A stretch of 63,362 nucleotides of DNA from an uncultured Verrucomicrobia subdivision 3 bacterium. Its GTDB lineage: Bacteria > Verrucomicrobiota > Verrucomicrobiia > Limisphaerales > UBA11358. Below, in pieces: positions 15,973 through 23,947 of the stretch. The first letter of the stretch is position 1; each line of letters starts with the position of its first letter. The stretch is from assembly GCA_903842235.1 (NCBI GenBank), contig CAIMLG010000278.1, positions 1 through 63,362 of the forward strand, read 5' to 3'. Under the pieces are notes generated by a model. The model had not been told where the DNA came from and made no database searches. It worked only from the letters and a program-made list of their open reading frames with translations. Made by a program: the position numbers and the translations under genes.

Positions 15973-17108
15973 ACCGCCCCGCTTTTAGCTTCCAGCGTTT
16001 TTTCGCCATCGTGCTGAAGGAGTTCATCCAGATGCGGCGCGACCGGGTGACGTTTGCCATGATGATCGGCATCCCGATGGTCCAGCTCATCCTTTTCGGC
16101 TACGCCATCAATTCGAATCCCAAGCACCTGCCCACGGCGGTGTATGCGGCGGACAATAGCCCCTTCTCGCGCACCATCGTCTGGGCGCTGCGCAACAGCA
16201 GCTACTTCGACCTCACCCGCGAGGCGCACAGCGCGGCAGAAATCAAAACCCTGCTGGCGGAAGGTAAAGTTCAATTTGCCGTGACCGTGCCGGTGGATTT
16301 TTCCCGCCAACTGTTGCGCGGCGAAAAACCCGATTTGCTGCTGGAGGCCGACGCCACCGACCCGTCCGCCGTCGGTTTCGCGCAGGCGGCCGTGAGTCAA
16401 CTCGCGACGACCGTGATCAACCGTGACCTCACCGGGCCGCTGGCGCGGTTGCGCGCTTCGGCGCCGCCGTTCAACCTGCTCACGCACCAGCATTACAATC
16501 CCGAGAGCATCAGCCAATACAACATCGTGCCCGGCCTCATTGGCGTGATGCTGACGATGACCATGATCATCATCACCGGCCTCGCCATCACGCGCGAGCG
16601 CGAGCGCGGCACCATGGAAAATTTGTTGTCCACCCCCGTGCATCCCGGCGAAGTCATCGTCGGCAAAATTGTGCCCTACATCCTGGTGGGCTATGTGCAG
16701 ATGACGCTGGTCTTGCTGGCGGCCAAATTCCTGTTCAATGTGCCGTTCATTGGCAGCGTGCCGCTGCTGGTGGGGCTGACGTTCCTGTTTATTGTGGCGA
16801 ATCTCGCGGTGGGCATCACCTTTTCCACGCTGGCCAAAAACCAGTTGCAGGCGGTGCAGATGGCCTTTTTCTTCTTCCTGCCGTCGCTGCTGCTTTCCGG
16901 CTACATGTTTCCGTTTCGCGGCATGCCCGGCTGGGCGCAGGCCATTGGCGAATGCCTGCCGCTCACGCATTTTCTGCGGATCGTCCGCGGCATTCTCCTC
17001 AAGGGCAACGGCCTTGGCGAATGTGCGCCGGACCTGTGGCCCATCGCGCTGTTCGTGGCCGTGATGCTGGCCATCGCGGTGAAACGCTACCGGCAGACTC
17101 TGGATTAA
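15969..17108 (+). CDS. ABC-2 type permease (YbhS/YbhR type)
   Basis: The 379-residue integral membrane protein starts at GTG 15969, overlapping the ATPase stop by 4 bases. It has one N-terminal helix (FAMMIGIPMVQLILFGYAIN), a roughly 150-residue extracytoplasmic domain, and five further helices, including MLTMTMIIITGLAITRERER with the conserved 'RERERGTMENLLSTPV' coupling region of ABC-2 exporters. It completes a one-ATPase, one-permease pump with the HlyD and TolC proteins. Typical Ybh systems have two permeases; only one is seen here, so it probably homodimerises. Confidence 0.92.
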   Translation: MNRPAFSFQRFFAIVLKEFIQMRRDRVTFAMMIGIPMVQLILFGYAINSNPKHLPTAVYAADNSPFSRTIVWALRNSSYFDLTREAHSAAEIKTLLAEGKVQFAVTVPVDFSRQLLRGEKPDLLLEADATDPSAVGFAQAAVSQLATTVINRDLTGPLARLRASAPPFNLLTHQHYNPESISQYNIVPGLIGVMLTMTMIIITGLAITRERERGTMENLLSTPVHPGEVIVGKIVPYILVGYVQMTLVLLAAKFLFNVPFIGSVPLLVGLTFLFIVANLAVGITFSTLAKNQLQAVQMAFFFFLPSLLLSGYMFPFRGMPGWAQAIGECLPLTHFLRIVRGILLKGNGLGECAPDLWPIALFVAVMLAIAVKRYRQTLD

Positions 17109-17168
17109 AAAACGCCGGGCCGGGTTGGACAGCCCTTGACCGGTCTGATAAAAATCTAATCCACATAG

Positions 17169-17990
17169 ATGAGTGACGAGCGCAAACCGTTTACCGAGCA
17201 TGTAACCCGGGCGAACCGCAGTCGCGGATTGGAAAATCCGCGGCTGGGCTGGATTGCGGCGGGCGGGGTCGCTGGTTTGGCGATTCTCTTTCTGGTGCTC
17301 TGGGCCCGGGCGCTGGACCGGCAGCATGCTTTGGAATCGCTTTCGGGCAAGCTGGCGGCGGCCAATGCCCAGCTCGCCGCCGCCCAGGCGGAAAATGAGA
17401 AAAACCGGGATTTGCTCGCCACGCTCCAAACCAAGGTGGCCGATTTGGAATCGGAAAAAGCCATGGCGGCGCAGCTGGCCCGGGGGCTGGAGGACGAGAT
17501 GCGCGCGGACTTGGAATCCAAGGATGTCACCATTTCCAAACTGCAGGGCAAGCTGACGGTGAATATTCTCGACCGGATTATGTATAATTCCGGTGAGGCG
17601 ATTTTGCAGCCGGGCGGGGAAGCGGTGATGCTGAAAATTGCAGCCCTTCTCGCTCAGCACCCCGAACTCAAGATTCATGTGATTGGCCACACGGACAATG
17701 TGCCGATTCGCAGCCGGTTCGCGAGCAACTGGGAATTGTCCATGGCGCGCGCGCTGGCGGCCGTGCATTTTCTGACCGAAAAGGCCGGCGTGGATCCGCG
17801 CCGCGCGGGGGCCGTGGGTTATGGCGAATACCGGCCCATCGCCGATAATGCCACCCCGGAGGGCCGCGCGCGGAATCGGCGGATCGCCATCACGATTCTG
17901 CCGGAGGAACTGGCCGGGGCCGACACGGTGCCAACGGCAAAACCTGTCGCGCCCCCGGTTCCGACGCCCGTGGCAGTTCGGCCACCGTAA
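17169..17990 (+). CDS. OmpA/MotB-type peptidoglycan-binding membrane protein
   Basis: The 273-residue protein has a short cytoplasmic N-terminus, one membrane helix (LGWIAAGGVAGLAILFLVLW, about 27-46), a coiled coil (about 50-120) and an OmpA-like domain. The latter carries VIGHTDNVPI, NWELSMARALA and GYGEYRPIADN, the peptidoglycan-binding signature, followed by RARNRRIAI. The layout resembles MotB or stator-like envelope anchors, but no MotA partner is adjacent, so a structural tether is more likely. A Pro-rich tail follows the domain. It begins 60 bp after the permease gene and may be independent of the efflux operon. Confidence 0.88.
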   Translation: MSDERKPFTEHVTRANRSRGLENPRLGWIAAGGVAGLAILFLVLWARALDRQHALESLSGKLAAANAQLAAAQAENEKNRDLLATLQTKVADLESEKAMAAQLARGLEDEMRADLESKDVTISKLQGKLTVNILDRIMYNSGEAILQPGGEAVMLKIAALLAQHPELKIHVIGHTDNVPIRSRFASNWELSMARALAAVHFLTEKAGVDPRRAGAVGYGEYRPIADNATPEGRARNRRIAITILPEELAGADTVPTAKPVAPPVPTPVAVRPP

Positions 17991-18008
17991 GGGCGGTTCG
18001 GGGCGACG

Positions 18009-18458
18009 TCAGCCCGGAACCGGGGCGGAATGAGTTTCCCGCCATTGTTGGCCGAGGGCCAGCAGCGTCTCGGGGGCGAGCGTTTTTTCCAACACGGGGA
18101 AGATGAGGTTTTCCTCGCGCCGGAAATGCTTGCGGGTGGCCCCCAGCGCCTTTTGCAGCAGGCGCCCGGCTTCCGCCGGATCCGTGGTGCGCTGGATCCG
18201 CTCGAAGTGAGCGTCAATTTCGTGATGATCCTGATGCAGCAGGTCCACGGTTCCCCGGTCGGCCAGGGTGTGGTCGAGCGCCACATAGGCCAGATTGGTC
18301 TCGGTCTCGGCATGGCCCTTTAACAAGCCTTCCACCAGGGTCGCCATCAGTTTCACTTCGGCAAGGGAAGCCGTGCGGGTTAAAATCCGTTCGATCTGAT
18401 CGAAAACTTCGCCGTAAATGGCGTGTTCCAAAGCGAGGGCGCGCGTGATGGTCTCCAT
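18009..18458 (-). CDS. Hemerythrin HHE-domain protein
   Basis: From the ATG at 18458 the product has 149 residues. It forms a four-helix bundle with iron-ligand patterns: LALEHAIYGEVF, KGHAETETNL, LLHQDHHEIDAHF and ATRKHFRREENLIFPVLE. Proteins of this group bind a di-iron centre for oxygen or NO sensing or storage. An in-frame ATG at 18476 adds six residues. The shorter start has AGAGGG a few bases upstream and fits the family better. The gene is convergent with the OmpA-type gene, about 18 bp apart. Confidence 0.82.
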   Translation of the reverse strand: METITRALALEHAIYGEVFDQIERILTRTASLAEVKLMATLVEGLLKGHAETETNLAYVALDHTLADRGTVDLLHQDHHEIDAHFERIQRTTDPAEAGRLLQKALGATRKHFRREENLIFPVLEKTLAPETLLALGQQWRETHSAPVPG

Positions 18459-19057
18459 ACCCTCTACCCATGACACACTTGGCGGGGTGGCGCAAGCGGG
18501 GCAATTCGGTTTTTCGCCCCGGCGGAGTGGTGCGGAAAGCTAAACCGCCGGGCCAAAGTTTAACCAACCGTTGCGCCGGTGCCCGGCGCGGCTGCCGCCG
18601 CCGCTATCCCTCGCCCGCAGGAGGCTGCCCTTCGCCCGCGGGAGGGGGAGACTTGAGTTGCTTGGGAAGCGACAAAAGAAATTTGCTGTCAGGCGAAGGC
18701 CCGCTGCGGGCCGAACGAGCGGGCGCGAGTGAGTCCACTGGCCGCCGGCCGGTTGAGGCAAGTCGGGAAAAAACAAACTATTGCGGAGCGGGTGGCGCTT
18801 TCTGCCGAGGTTCATGGGGACAAAGGTGAGGGCGGTGGTTAAACCCTTTAAATGGTAGGGACGGCGCGCTGCGCCGTCTGGGGTGGCCAGCCACAAGGAG
18901 CTTCGCGGATCGCGTCAAGGGTAGATGACTATTCCGGGCTTGGGTGGGGGCTGCTGCGACGTTCGCGCCTTGGCCTTGGTGGAGGGGGACAACGCGCTGC
19001 GCTGTCCGTGCCCCCGAGCCGGCGAAAGGCAAGCTTAACGCCGTCTGAATTTTCCCC

Positions 19058-19086
19058 TTGACCGCCGTCGGTAATAATTGTATAAT
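19058..19086 (+). promoter_or_regulatory. Sigma70-type promoter in leader copy 1
   Basis: TTGACC (19058-19063), a 17-bp spacer and TATAAT (19081-19086). The start of transcription would be near 19093, reading towards argC. The same elements and spacing occur at 63160-63188. Confidence 0.7.
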
Positions 19087-19132
19087 AATGTAAACTACAT
19101 TCAAACCGCGGGTTTCTTGGAACCGGGTTTGA

Positions 19133-19144
19133 TGTTCTTTGACA
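19133..19144 (+). promoter_or_regulatory. boxA-like antitermination site in leader copy 1
   Basis: TGTTCTTTGACA matches the boxA consensus TGYTCTTTRAMA of rRNA and CRISPR leaders, which NusB/NusE bind. It lies 46 nt after the -10 element; the second copy keeps that distance. Confidence 0.55.
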
Positions 19145-19489
19145 TTTTGTTCGCCGGGGCCGGCGGGTTGGGTCGATGGCGGGAAGGCGGGAAGAAATGC
19201 CTCGCCACGGTCCGGAAACGGTCCGGTTTTGGATGCCCCATCAAGCACTTACAAAAATTGCCCCGGTTCGGGTAACCAGGATCAGCCCGCAGCCAACCCC
19301 GTGGCGGCCACGCCCTCGTCGCCCGGGGCATGCGGGGTGGTTTCGCTCTTGGGACGGACCCCCAAAGTCACAAGGCGTTGCTTTCCCCCTTGGGTTGAAG
19401 TCTCAGGTGGAATCCTTGGTCATCCGTGAACTCCGCGTCCAAGAATTTTTCGTGTGGTTCGCGGGGTTCGCGGTTAACATTTTTCGAAG

Positions 19490-20551
19490 ATGAAATCGAA
19501 AAAAGTCGCCATTGTCGGTGCGTCCGGGTATTCCGGCGAAGTCCTCGTGCAGTTGCTCCTGAACCATCCGCATGCGGAACTCGTGGCCGTCACCTCGCGC
19601 CAGAACGCCGGCCAGACGCTGGCCCAGGTGTTTCCCAAATTTGCCAGCCATCCGAAATCCAAAACGCTCCGGTTTTCTGAGCCCAACGCCGCGGTGCTCG
19701 CCCAGCAGGCGGAGGTGGTTTTTCTGGCCCTGCCGCATGGGGTGGCCGCTGAATTTGCCGTCCCGCTGAACGCCGCCGGTTGCGTGGTTATTGATCTCAG
19801 CGCCGATTTCCGGCTGCGGAGCGCGGAGGTTTACAAGGAATTTTACGCGCATGATCATCCCGCGCCCGAGTTGTTAAAAACAGCCGTTTACGGCTTGCCG
19901 GAAGTTTATCGGGAAGAAATTAAAAAATCCCTGCTCATCGCCTCCCCCGGCTGTTATCCGACGAGTATCCTGCTGCCGACCATTCCGCTGCTCAAAGCCG
20001 GCCTCATCCAGCCGACCGGCATTATCGCCGACTCGTTGAGCGGCGTCAGCGGTGCGGGGCGCAAGGCCGAGGTGGATTATTTGTTTTGCGAATGCAATGA
20101 GAGCGTCCGCCCCTACGGCGTGCCCAAGCACCGGCATTTGTCCGAGATTGAAGAGCAGCTTTCCTTCGCCGCCGGCACCAAGGTCACCATTCAGTTCACC
20201 CCGCATTTGATCCCGGTGAACCGGGGCATTTTAACCACGCTTTACCTCGCGCCGGCCGAGGCCTTCGGCGATGCCGCCGGCGCCGACGCGTTCGGTAAAA
20301 AGATCGCCGCGTGCTACCAGCAGGCTTACGCCACCGAGCCATTTGTGCGGTTGCTCGAAGGCAAAGCATTGCCCGATACGAAAAACGTGGTCGGCACCAA
20401 CGTCTGCGAATTTGCCTGGCGGCTGGACCCGCGCACCGGCCGATTGATCGTGATGAGCGCCGAGGACAATGTGGTCAAAGGCGCCAGCGGTCAGGCCGTG
20501 CAAAGCATGAATCTAGTCTGCGGCTGGCCGGAAACGTCCGGCCTGATCTAA
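19490..20551 (+). CDS. argC: N-acetyl-gamma-glutamyl-phosphate reductase
   Basis: The 353-residue enzyme reduces N-acetylglutamyl phosphate to the semialdehyde with NADPH in arginine synthesis. The N-terminal Rossmann motif is GASGYSGEVLVQLL, the active-site Cys is in SPGCYPTSI (about 146-154), and the catalytic domain includes HRHLSEIEEQLS and FTPHLIPVNRGI. The length fits the long ArgC subtype. It is followed within 7 bp by a magnesium-transporter gene, and argJ lies two genes downstream, so arginine genes flank unrelated genes here. Confidence 0.95.
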   Translation: MKSKKVAIVGASGYSGEVLVQLLLNHPHAELVAVTSRQNAGQTLAQVFPKFASHPKSKTLRFSEPNAAVLAQQAEVVFLALPHGVAAEFAVPLNAAGCVVIDLSADFRLRSAEVYKEFYAHDHPAPELLKTAVYGLPEVYREEIKKSLLIASPGCYPTSILLPTIPLLKAGLIQPTGIIADSLSGVSGAGRKAEVDYLFCECNESVRPYGVPKHRHLSEIEEQLSFAAGTKVTIQFTPHLIPVNRGILTTLYLAPAEAFGDAAGADAFGKKIAACYQQAYATEPFVRLLEGKALPDTKNVVGTNVCEFAWRLDPRTGRLIVMSAEDNVVKGASGQAVQSMNLVCGWPETSGLI

Positions 20552-20558
20552 CGCCTCC

Positions 20559-21557
20559 ATGCCGCCGTCCTTGTCCCAATCTGCCGCCGAGCATCTGGAT
20601 GAACTGGTGCTGCCGTTTGTGCGCCAGGATTTCACCACCCTGGCAGACGATGCCACCGTGGAACAGGCGTTGGCCTCGATCCGCAGCCAGGGCGTGGGCG
20701 AGCGTGTGGTTTATTTTTATGTGGTGAATGCCGCGAAACAGCTCGTGGGTGTGGTGCCCACCCGCCGCCTGCTGACCACGCCGCTGGATAGCCGGTTGGT
20801 GGATATTATGATCCGCAATGTGGTGGCTATTCCCGCCACCGCCACCGTCATGGATGCGTGCGAATGTTTTGCCATCCACAAATTTTTCGCCTTTCCCATC
20901 CTTGATGCGGCCCGGCACGTGGTCGGCGTGGCGGATGTGGGCCTGTTCACCAATCAGGTCTTCGACGTGGCGGAGCGGGAGCAGATGGACGAAGTTTTTG
21001 AAGCCATCGGCTTCCGGGTCACGCAAGTCCGGGACGCCTCGCCGGGGCGGGCCTTTCGCATCCGTTTCCCCTGGCTGGTGACGACCCTCATCAGCGGCAC
21101 GTTCTGTGCGCTGCTGGCGAGCGCCTACGAGCTGACGCTGGCCAAGAGCCTTGTGCTGACGTTTTTTCTGACCATGATTCTCGGCCTGAATGAAAGCGTC
21201 AGCATCCAATCCATGACCATGACGATTCAGGCGCTGCGTTCGCTGACCCCGACGCGGCGCTGGTATCTCCAGGCGTTCCGGCGCGAAGCCGGCACCGCGC
21301 TGCTGCTCGGGCTGGCCTGCGGGGTCATTGTGCTGATCATTTCCTGCGTCTGGCGCGGTCCGGACCTGGCGGCCGTGGTGGTGGGCGTGACCATTTTTCT
21401 AACGCTCTGCGTGGCCTGCCTTGCTGGGTTGTCGGTGCCAACCATTCTGCACGCCCTCAAGCTGGATCCCAAAATTGCCGCCGGCCCGCTGACGCTGGCG
21501 CTGACTGACATTATCGCGCTGCTGCTGTATTTTAATCTCGCCAAGTTTCTCCTGTGA
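20559..21557 (+). CDS. MgtE-like magnesium transporter lacking the MgtE N domain
   Basis: The 332-residue protein starts directly with a pair of CBS domains (about 20-140; ...VVYFYVVNAAKQLVGVVPTR and FFAFPILDAARHVVGVADVG). The five-helix MgtE membrane domain follows, with the LILG-like signature LTMILGLNESVSIQS replaced here by FFLTMILGLNESVSIQSMTM. Full MgtE proteins are about 450 residues and have an N-terminal superhelical domain that senses Mg; it is absent here. Gating would rely on the CBS pair alone. The gene starts 7 bp after argC. Confidence 0.82.
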   Translation: MPPSLSQSAAEHLDELVLPFVRQDFTTLADDATVEQALASIRSQGVGERVVYFYVVNAAKQLVGVVPTRRLLTTPLDSRLVDIMIRNVVAIPATATVMDACECFAIHKFFAFPILDAARHVVGVADVGLFTNQVFDVAEREQMDEVFEAIGFRVTQVRDASPGRAFRIRFPWLVTTLISGTFCALLASAYELTLAKSLVLTFFLTMILGLNESVSIQSMTMTIQALRSLTPTRRWYLQAFRREAGTALLLGLACGVIVLIISCVWRGPDLAAVVVGVTIFLTLCVACLAGLSVPTILHALKLDPKIAAGPLTLALTDIIALLLYFNLAKFLL

Positions 21558-21558
21558 C

Positions 21559-22434
21559 ATGAAATATGCCGCTGCGAACCTGGCGTGGAATCCGGCCGAT
21601 TACGCCGCCAATTCGGCCGTGCAGCTCAGCTGGGCGCGCGAGCTCCTCGGCCGGCTCCATCTGCGCGGCGACGAGCACCTCCTCGATGTTGGCTGCGGCG
21701 ATGGCAAGATCACGGCGGAAATCGCCCGGGCTTTGCCGCGCGGCGCGGTGGTGGGGATGGATGCCTCGGCGGAAATGATCGCCTTTGCCCGCAAAATGTT
21801 TCCGGTCAGCCGTCATTCTAATTTGGATTTTCAAGTGTGCGACGCTCGGGAAATCGAAACATTGGTAGGGCGCGTCACTCCGTGCGCGCCGGATGCTCGA
21901 CAGCCTCGCGCCGGCGGGCAGAAGACTGCCCGCCCTACCTTTGACGTAGTCTTCTCCAACGCCGCCTTGCATTGGGTGGATGATCACGAGGCAATTTTGC
22001 ACGGCGCGGCGGCCTGCCTCAAACCCGGCGGCCGCTTGGTGGTTTCCTGCGGCGGCAAAGCAAACGCGCACGAGGTGTTTCTGGCGCTGCGACCGGAAAT
22101 GCGGCTGAAGCGCTGGCGCGCATATTTTCGCCAGATGCCCATGCCCTATCACTTTTATTCGCCCGCCGATTACGAAAAATGGTTGCCGCGCGCCGGGTTC
22201 AAAATCCAGAAAGTGGAACTCGCGCCGAAAGCGGCGCTTTACGACGGCGCGGCTGGTTTGGCTGCCTGGCTGCGCACGACGTGGCTGCCGTTCACCCAGC
22301 GCGTGCCGGCAGCGTTGCGCGAAGAATTCCTCACCGCCGTCACGCATCGCTATCTCTCCGTGCATCCGCCGGATGCGGCGGGCCAGGTCCACGTCCGCAT
22401 GGTGCGGCTGGAGATTCAAGCGGAGAAAATTTAA
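21559..22434 (+). CDS. Class I SAM methyltransferase (trans-aconitate methyltransferase-like) with in-frame palindrome
   Basis: The 291-residue protein has the SAM motif HLLDVGCGDGKITAEIA (about 40-56), VVGMDASAEM as motif II and FDVVFSNAALHWV as motif IV, as in Tam-like enzymes. About 25 residues starting VGRVTPCAP (103-127), between strands beta3 and beta4, are encoded by a palindromic element (21864-21939) related to the one in recG and read in the same frame. Removing them restores the usual spacing. The substrate is unknown. The stop codon TAA at 22432-22434 coincides with the first bases of a TTAACCACCAAGAAACAAAG repeat-like stretch. Confidence 0.8.
   Translation: MKYAAANLAWNPADYAANSAVQLSWARELLGRLHLRGDEHLLDVGCGDGKITAEIARALPRGAVVGMDASAEMIAFARKMFPVSRHSNLDFQVCDAREIETLVGRVTPCAPDARQPRAGGQKTARPTFDVVFSNAALHWVDDHEAILHGAAACLKPGGRLVVSCGGKANAHEVFLALRPEMRLKRWRAYFRQMPMPYHFYSPADYEKWLPRAGFKIQKVELAPKAALYDGAAGLAAWLRTTWLPFTQRVPAALREEFLTAVTHRYLSVHPPDAAGQVHVRMVRLEIQAEKI
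21864..21939. repeat. Palindromic GGTAGGGCGCG element inside a methyltransferase gene
   Basis: The segment begins GGTAGGGCGCGTCACTCCGT and ends AGACTGCCCGCCCTACC. Its terminal inverted repeat and internal blocks match the recG element at 6189-6259 read on the minus strand. Both copies are translated in the same relative frame (VGRxTxCAP). Confidence 0.85.
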
Positions 22435-22506
22435 CCACCAAGAAACAAAGCAACGCAGACCGGAAAATACTTTGTTCCTTGGTTCCTTTGTTGTTCAATT
22501 TTTAAT

Positions 22507-23889
22507 ATGAAAATGCCGTTGAAAGAAATTCCCGGTTCCATCGTCGCGCCGATTGGCTTTATGGCCGGCGGTGTGTTTTGTGACATCAAAAAACTCGGCA
22601 CGGGCAAAGGCTCCAATAAGGGCCAAAAGCGCGATCTCGCCCTGATCGTCTCCGAAACGCCCGCCACGGTCGCCAGCCTGTTCACGACCAATCAGGTCTG
22701 CGCCGCGCCGGTAAAAGTCTGCGTCGAGCGGATGAAGTCGCCCACCGCGCAAGTGGTGGTGGTGAATTCCGGCAACGCCAATGCCTGCACCGGCAAACAA
22801 GGCATGGCCGATGCCCGCGCCATGGTTTCCTTTACTGAACAGACGCTGGGGCTTTCCGCCGGTCGCGCGCTGGTCGGTTCCACCGGCCGGATTGGCGTGC
22901 TCATGCCGATGGATAATATCCGCGCTGGCATTCTCGAAGCGGCAATGGAGCTGGGGACCACCGCCGAGCACGCGAACCGGGCCACCGAAGCCATCATGAC
23001 CAGCGACACCAAGCCCAAGCAGGTCGCCGTGGAATTTAAGCTGGGCGGTAATACCGTTCGCATCGGTGGCATCTGCAAGGGCGCCGGCATGATTCAGCCC
23101 GGCATGAGCGCCACCGGCGCGCGGCCGGCCGCTTTGCCTGGTGGCCGTGCGCCAGCACTGCACGCCACGATGCTGGGCTTTATCACCACGGATGCCGCCG
23201 TTGACGCCAAGGTTTTGCAGGCGGCGCTCAACGAAGCGGTGGCCAGCAGCTTTAACCGGATTACGGTGGATGGCGACATGAGCACCAATGACACCGTTTT
23301 AGTGCTGGCCAACGGGCTAGCGGGAAATACCCCGCTGGTAGCCGCCGATGTGAATCGGCGGAAATCCGCGTTTTCACCAGCGCGGCTACGCGATTTGAAA
23401 ATCTTCCAAGCCGCGTTGAACCATGTCTGCCTCGAACTGGCCAAGAAAATTGTCCGCGATGGCGAAGGCGTTCACCGGGTGGTGACCGTGCGGGTGAATG
23501 GCGCCAAGACCATTCAAGATGCCGATGCCGCCTCGCGCGCCGTGGCCAATAGCGCTTTGGTGAAAACGAGCTGGCACGGCGGCGACCCGAACTGGGGCCG
23601 CATTATTGACGCCATCGGCTATTCCGCCGCCAAGGTGGTGGAAGAGAAAGTTGACATTGGCTACAGCGCGCCCGGCAGCAAAAAAACACTCTGGAGTCTC
23701 AAACGCGGCCAGCCGACCAAAGCGACGTTCAAAGCATTATGCGCCGCCGTCGCGCCCAAGGAATTTGAGCTGCACATCAACTTGAATCTCGGCCAGGCCA
23801 ACGCGGTGATGTATGCCGCCGATTTGACCGAAGAATATGTGGACTTCAACAAGGGCGATGTCACCGATGCCAGCTCGCTGGGCGGTTGA
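22507..23889 (+). CDS. argJ: Bifunctional ornithine acetyltransferase/N-acetylglutamate synthase
   Basis: ArgJ transfers the acetyl group from N-acetylornithine to glutamate. The proenzyme cleaves itself before the Thr of the ATML motif. Here the motif is HATMLGFITTDA with Thr221. The family normally reads GMI.PNMATML. This protein has GMIQPGM, then about 19 extra residues (SATGARPAALPGGRAPALH, 201-219), then ATML, so an insertion sits directly before the scissile bond. A second insertion (about 274-295, TPLVAADVNRRKSAFSPARL) follows ANGLAGN. Both come from palindromic DNA (23116-23153 and 23331-23391). The rest, including KKIVRDGEG and the C-terminal region, is normal. The length of 460 exceeds the usual 390-410. 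Confidence 0.93.
   Translation: MKMPLKEIPGSIVAPIGFMAGGVFCDIKKLGTGKGSNKGQKRDLALIVSETPATVASLFTTNQVCAAPVKVCVERMKSPTAQVVVVNSGNANACTGKQGMADARAMVSFTEQTLGLSAGRALVGSTGRIGVLMPMDNIRAGILEAAMELGTTAEHANRATEAIMTSDTKPKQVAVEFKLGGNTVRIGGICKGAGMIQPGMSATGARPAALPGGRAPALHATMLGFITTDAAVDAKVLQAALNEAVASSFNRITVDGDMSTNDTVLVLANGLAGNTPLVAADVNRRKSAFSPARLRDLKIFQAALNHVCLELAKKIVRDGEGVHRVVTVRVNGAKTIQDADAASRAVANSALVKTSWHGGDPNWGRIIDAIGYSAAKVVEEKVDIGYSAPGSKKTLWSLKRGQPTKATFKALCAAVAPKEFELHINLNLGQANAVMYAADLTEEYVDFNKGDVTDASSLGG
23116..23153. repeat. Inverted repeat encoding the first ArgJ insertion
   Basis: GGCGCGCGGCC (23116-23126) and GGCCGTGCGCC (23143-23153) pair with one mismatch around 16 nt. The segment lies within the codons of the extra residues just before the ArgJ cleavage site. 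Confidence 0.65.
23331..23391. repeat. Nested palindromes encoding the second ArgJ insertion
   Basis: CCGCCGAT-GTGA-ATCGGCGG (23342-23361) is a perfect hairpin. It is enclosed by CGCTGGT/ACCAGCG (23333-23339, 23376-23382) and GTAGCCGC/GCGGCTAC (23338-23345, 23382-23389). It is read in frame as TPLVAADVNRRKSAFSPARL. Confidence 0.75.
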
Positions 23890-23947
23890 TTTTTGTTTGC
23901 GGCGGGATGCACTAAAATCGTCCCGGTCGCTAAGCAAGCATCGCCGG

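Larger units (their letters stand above)
19046..19174 (+). repeat. Promoter-boxA leader repeat, copy 1
   Basis: This segment is strongly similar to 63148-63280. Shared blocks include TTTTCCCCTTGACCGCCGTC, the stretch TTTCTTGGA.CCGGGTTTG, and TTCTTTGACATTTTG followed by TTCGCCGGGGCCGGCGG. The distances between blocks are identical in both copies. Confidence 0.8.
18459..19489. other. 1-kb gene-free region with GC-rich hairpins
   Basis: I see no convincing gene here. The left half has GC-rich segments with several hairpins, including GACGGCGC-GCT-GCGCCGTC at 18859-18877 and GGACAACGC-GCT-GCGCTGTCC at 18988-19008, two related stems with the same GCT loop. The right half contains the promoter-boxA leader (19046-19174). 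The last 70 bp before argC look like a degenerate 'CGCGAACC.CACGAA' type repeat on the minus strand. The open frames across it on both strands have no recognisable domain. Confidence 0.6.

Noticed and set aside
15672..17768. Long antisense open frame (about 700 codons) opposite the ABC ATPase, permease and OmpA-type genes
   Set aside because: It is opposite three clear protein families, is very rich in Arg, His and Gln, and has no domain; it is a shadow caused by GC-rich third positions.
19078..19275. Possible small peptide in the leader; both copies can encode FLEPGL.FFDILFAGAGG without indels
   Set aside because: The frame begins inside the -10 element, the two copies share no start codon, and the conserved spacing is equally explained by promoter and boxA constraints.
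19150..19320. tRNA-like segment around GGTTCGGGTAACC
   Set aside because: No cloverleaf with acceptor and anticodon arms can be drawn; the T-arm-like match is by chance.
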